A stretch of 55,031 bases of DNA from Frateuria defendens (GTDB lineage: Bacteria > Pseudomonadota > Gammaproteobacteria > Xanthomonadales > Rhodanobacteraceae), in the NCBI RefSeq assembly GCF_001182895.1, contig NZ_LFQR01000061.1, positions 1-55,031 on the forward strand, written 5' to 3'. How positions within the stretch are numbered: position 1 is the stretch's first letter; every line of letters starts with the position of its first letter. A model generated the notes under the pieces. It saw nothing but the letters and a program-made list of their open reading frames with translations. It ran no database searches and was not told where the DNA came from. Made by a program: the position numbers and the translations under genes. Positions 53,879 to 55,031 of the stretch are shown in pieces.

Positions 53879-54313
53879 TCAACTGACGGCGATCTTGCGC
53901 GTGCTGCCGTCGTGCTTCTTCGGCAGCGTCAACGCCAGCACGCCGTTCTCGTAGTGCGCGTCCGCCTTGGCGCTGTCCAGCTCGGCCGGCAGGGTGAACG
54001 AGCGGTAGACCTTGCCGTAGTAGCGCTCGGTGAAGATCTCTTTGCCCTTGTTCTTCTCGCTGGCCTCGCGCTTGACCTCGCCGCTGATGCTGACCTGGTT
54101 GCCTTCCACCGAGACCTCGATGTCGCGCTTGTCGATGCCAGGCAGATCGGCCATGACGTGGAAGGCCTTGTCGTCCTCGCTTACGTCGATGCGCAGGTCC
54201 GGCGTAGCCTCCAGCTCGCGCCACGGCCGCATGCCGAAGCCGCGGAACAGGTCGTCGAAGGGATCGAGCCGGCTCAGTGCCTTGAAGGGGCTCAGGTTGG
54301 TCTGCGTTGCCAT
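53879..54313 (-). CDS. Hsp20 family small heat-shock protein
   Basis: A 144-residue small chaperone with an alpha-crystallin domain (about 38-130): DLRIDVSEDDKAFHVMADLPG, GKVYRSFTLP and the ENGVLALTLPK strand; the C-terminal I-x-V anchor appears as KIAVS. It holds unfolded proteins in soluble oligomers. GGAGGA lies 8 nt before the ATG. A perfect FNR-type site lies upstream and no CIRCE-like repeat is seen, so control by oxygen or NO is more likely than by HrcA. Confidence 0.93.
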   Translation of the reverse strand: MATQTNLSPFKALSRLDPFDDLFRGFGMRPWRELEATPDLRIDVSEDDKAFHVMADLPGIDKRDIEVSVEGNQVSISGEVKREASEKNKGKEIFTERYYGKVYRSFTLPAELDSAKADAHYENGVLALTLPKKHDGSTRKIAVS

Positions 54314-54395
54314 GAACGTTTCCTCCGCATTGGTGCGGGCCAGATCGCTCGGAAGCCGTGCGCCATCGCCGCGCCGCCGGCATGGAACGCAAGGG

Positions 54396-54436
54396 AGCCT
54401 AGCGCCCCTGGCGGGCGCGCCCTTGATCTAGATCAA
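54396..54436 (-). promoter_or_regulatory. Perfect FNR-type site and -10 for hsp20
   Basis: TTGATCTAGATCAA (54423-54436) matches all ten conserved bases and lies in a 16-bp perfect palindrome. Its centre is 31 bp from TAGGCT (54396-54401), a weak -10 of the kind that needs an activator. The leader would be about 77 nt. Confidence 0.8.
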
Positions 54437-54843
54437 GCTTCCGCATGCGTCGTCCGTGGCGGCGCCAGGGCCGGGGCCGGTTTACGCAGATCAACACGCA
54501 GCCGCCAGCCTTGCTGCCACCATGGGCGGCACCGACACCGCCACGCGTGCGTCGCAGGCCGGCTGGCCCTTCATGGCCCCAATGAAACGAAGCCGTCCGG
54601 TCGCAGGAGCCTGCTCGTCGCCTTGCTCGCGCCGTTCGCCAATCCACTGGTGGCGATCGAAGGGTCGCCAAGATCCGCCCGAAAGCGTTCATTTGAGCTG
54701 CAACACTTTGAACTAAAAAGAACAATCCAAGAGAGCGAATATGACAATGAAATAGTCTTTCTTCTGCGGGCGTCATCCAGCCCTCCACACTGTCAGGTGG
54801 CTCGAGTGGGCGCATCCTTCGGCGTGAAGTGCCCGAGCCACAG
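54437..54843. other. Stretch of about 400 nt without a recognised gene
   Basis: A second FNR-like half-site (TTTACGCAGATCAA, 54481-54494, eight of ten) lies near the left end. From about 54680 to 54770 the sequence is much richer in A and T than its surroundings. No frame shows a known domain. Confidence 0.4.
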
Positions 54844-54868
54844 AAAAAAACCGCCGAATATTCGGCGG
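54844..54868 (-). terminator. Intrinsic terminator of the TonB-dependent receptor at the right edge
   Basis: The palindrome CCGCCGAATATTCGGCGG (54851-54868) is followed on the minus strand by seven T residues, 69 nt beyond the receptor stop. Confidence 0.9.
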
Positions 54869-54936
54869 TCAGATCTGGGGAGGTTGGTCCGCCCTGCCAT
54901 CGGCAAGAGCGGACTTATTGTTGGAATAATTTTCGA

Positions 54937-55031
54937 TCAGAAGTCGTAACGGGCCGTCAGACGCACCGAACGCGGATCGCTGTAGTTCAGCACGCGCCCG
55001 TACTGCTGGTCGACCGTCGACCGGTTGGTGG
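54937..55031 (-). CDS. TonB-dependent receptor, C-terminal end only
   Basis: Thirty-one codons before a TGA stop; the gene continues past the right edge. The end (YSDPRSVRLTARYDF) has the pattern of a last barrel strand with a terminal Phe, as in TonB-dependent receptors recognised by BAM. The substrate cannot be told from so short a piece. Confidence 0.65.
   Translation of the reverse strand, partial: TNRSTVDQQYGRVLNYSDPRSVRLTARYDF

Overview
The window is about 55 kb of very GC-rich DNA (roughly 70%). Gene content and order (pilMNOPQ divergent from a class A PBP, type B L31, an rpoZ-spoT-ridA-recG group, an Mla operon, MoxR/Bat genes) point to a gammaproteobacterium of the Lysobacterales (Xanthomonadales), most likely Rhodanobacteraceae. 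That placement is inference from gene content; no rRNA or other marker is present. I see no tRNA, rRNA, CRISPR array, insertion sequence or prophage.

Positions 1-31,600 are mostly housekeeping. On the minus strand they hold a moxR-DUF58-DUF4381-batA-batB operon (cut at the left edge), the type IV pilus operon pilMNOPQ with a clear promoter and a GTG start for pilM, citrate synthase, ribosomal protein L31 type B, a nucleoside hydrolase, recG, ridA, spoT and rpoZ. On the plus strand are penicillin-binding protein 1A and a conserved gene of unknown role. The lipid-asymmetry system follows: mlaA on the plus strand, convergent with mlaFEDCB. Its MlaD carries two gap-free tandem MCE repeats. An orphan AAA ATPase and gmk come next, and then the heme-uptake operon hmuRSTUV, which has a near-consensus Fur box upstream of the receptor.

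Positions 34,100-45,011 form one assimilatory nitrate operon: narK/nasA-type transporter, nirB, nirD, a stand-alone FAD/NAD oxidoreductase, the Mo-dependent nitrate reductase, cysG (siroheme synthase) and hemD. Transport, both reductions and siroheme supply are therefore encoded together. A textbook sigma-54 element and upstream inverted repeats imply nitrogen-limitation (NtrC-type) control.

Positions 45,460-54,440 look like a low-oxygen/dormancy survival island. It holds an OmpR-type response regulator and a soluble hybrid histidine kinase, a Crp/Fnr regulator, two divergent universal stress proteins, a ribosome hibernation factor, the scar of an ftsH/host-attachment-protein deletion, a PolX/PHP polymerase and an Hsp20 chaperone. 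FNR-type sites (TTGAT-N4-ATCAA) lie upstream of both usp genes, the hibernation factor and hsp20. At three of these promoters the site sits about 31 bp from a candidate -10, which is class II activator geometry. The local Fnr-like protein has the matching recognition-helix residues but lacks the N-terminal cysteine cluster of oxygen-sensing FNR. I regard this island as the most interesting part of the window. The right edge holds the last codons of a TonB-dependent receptor.
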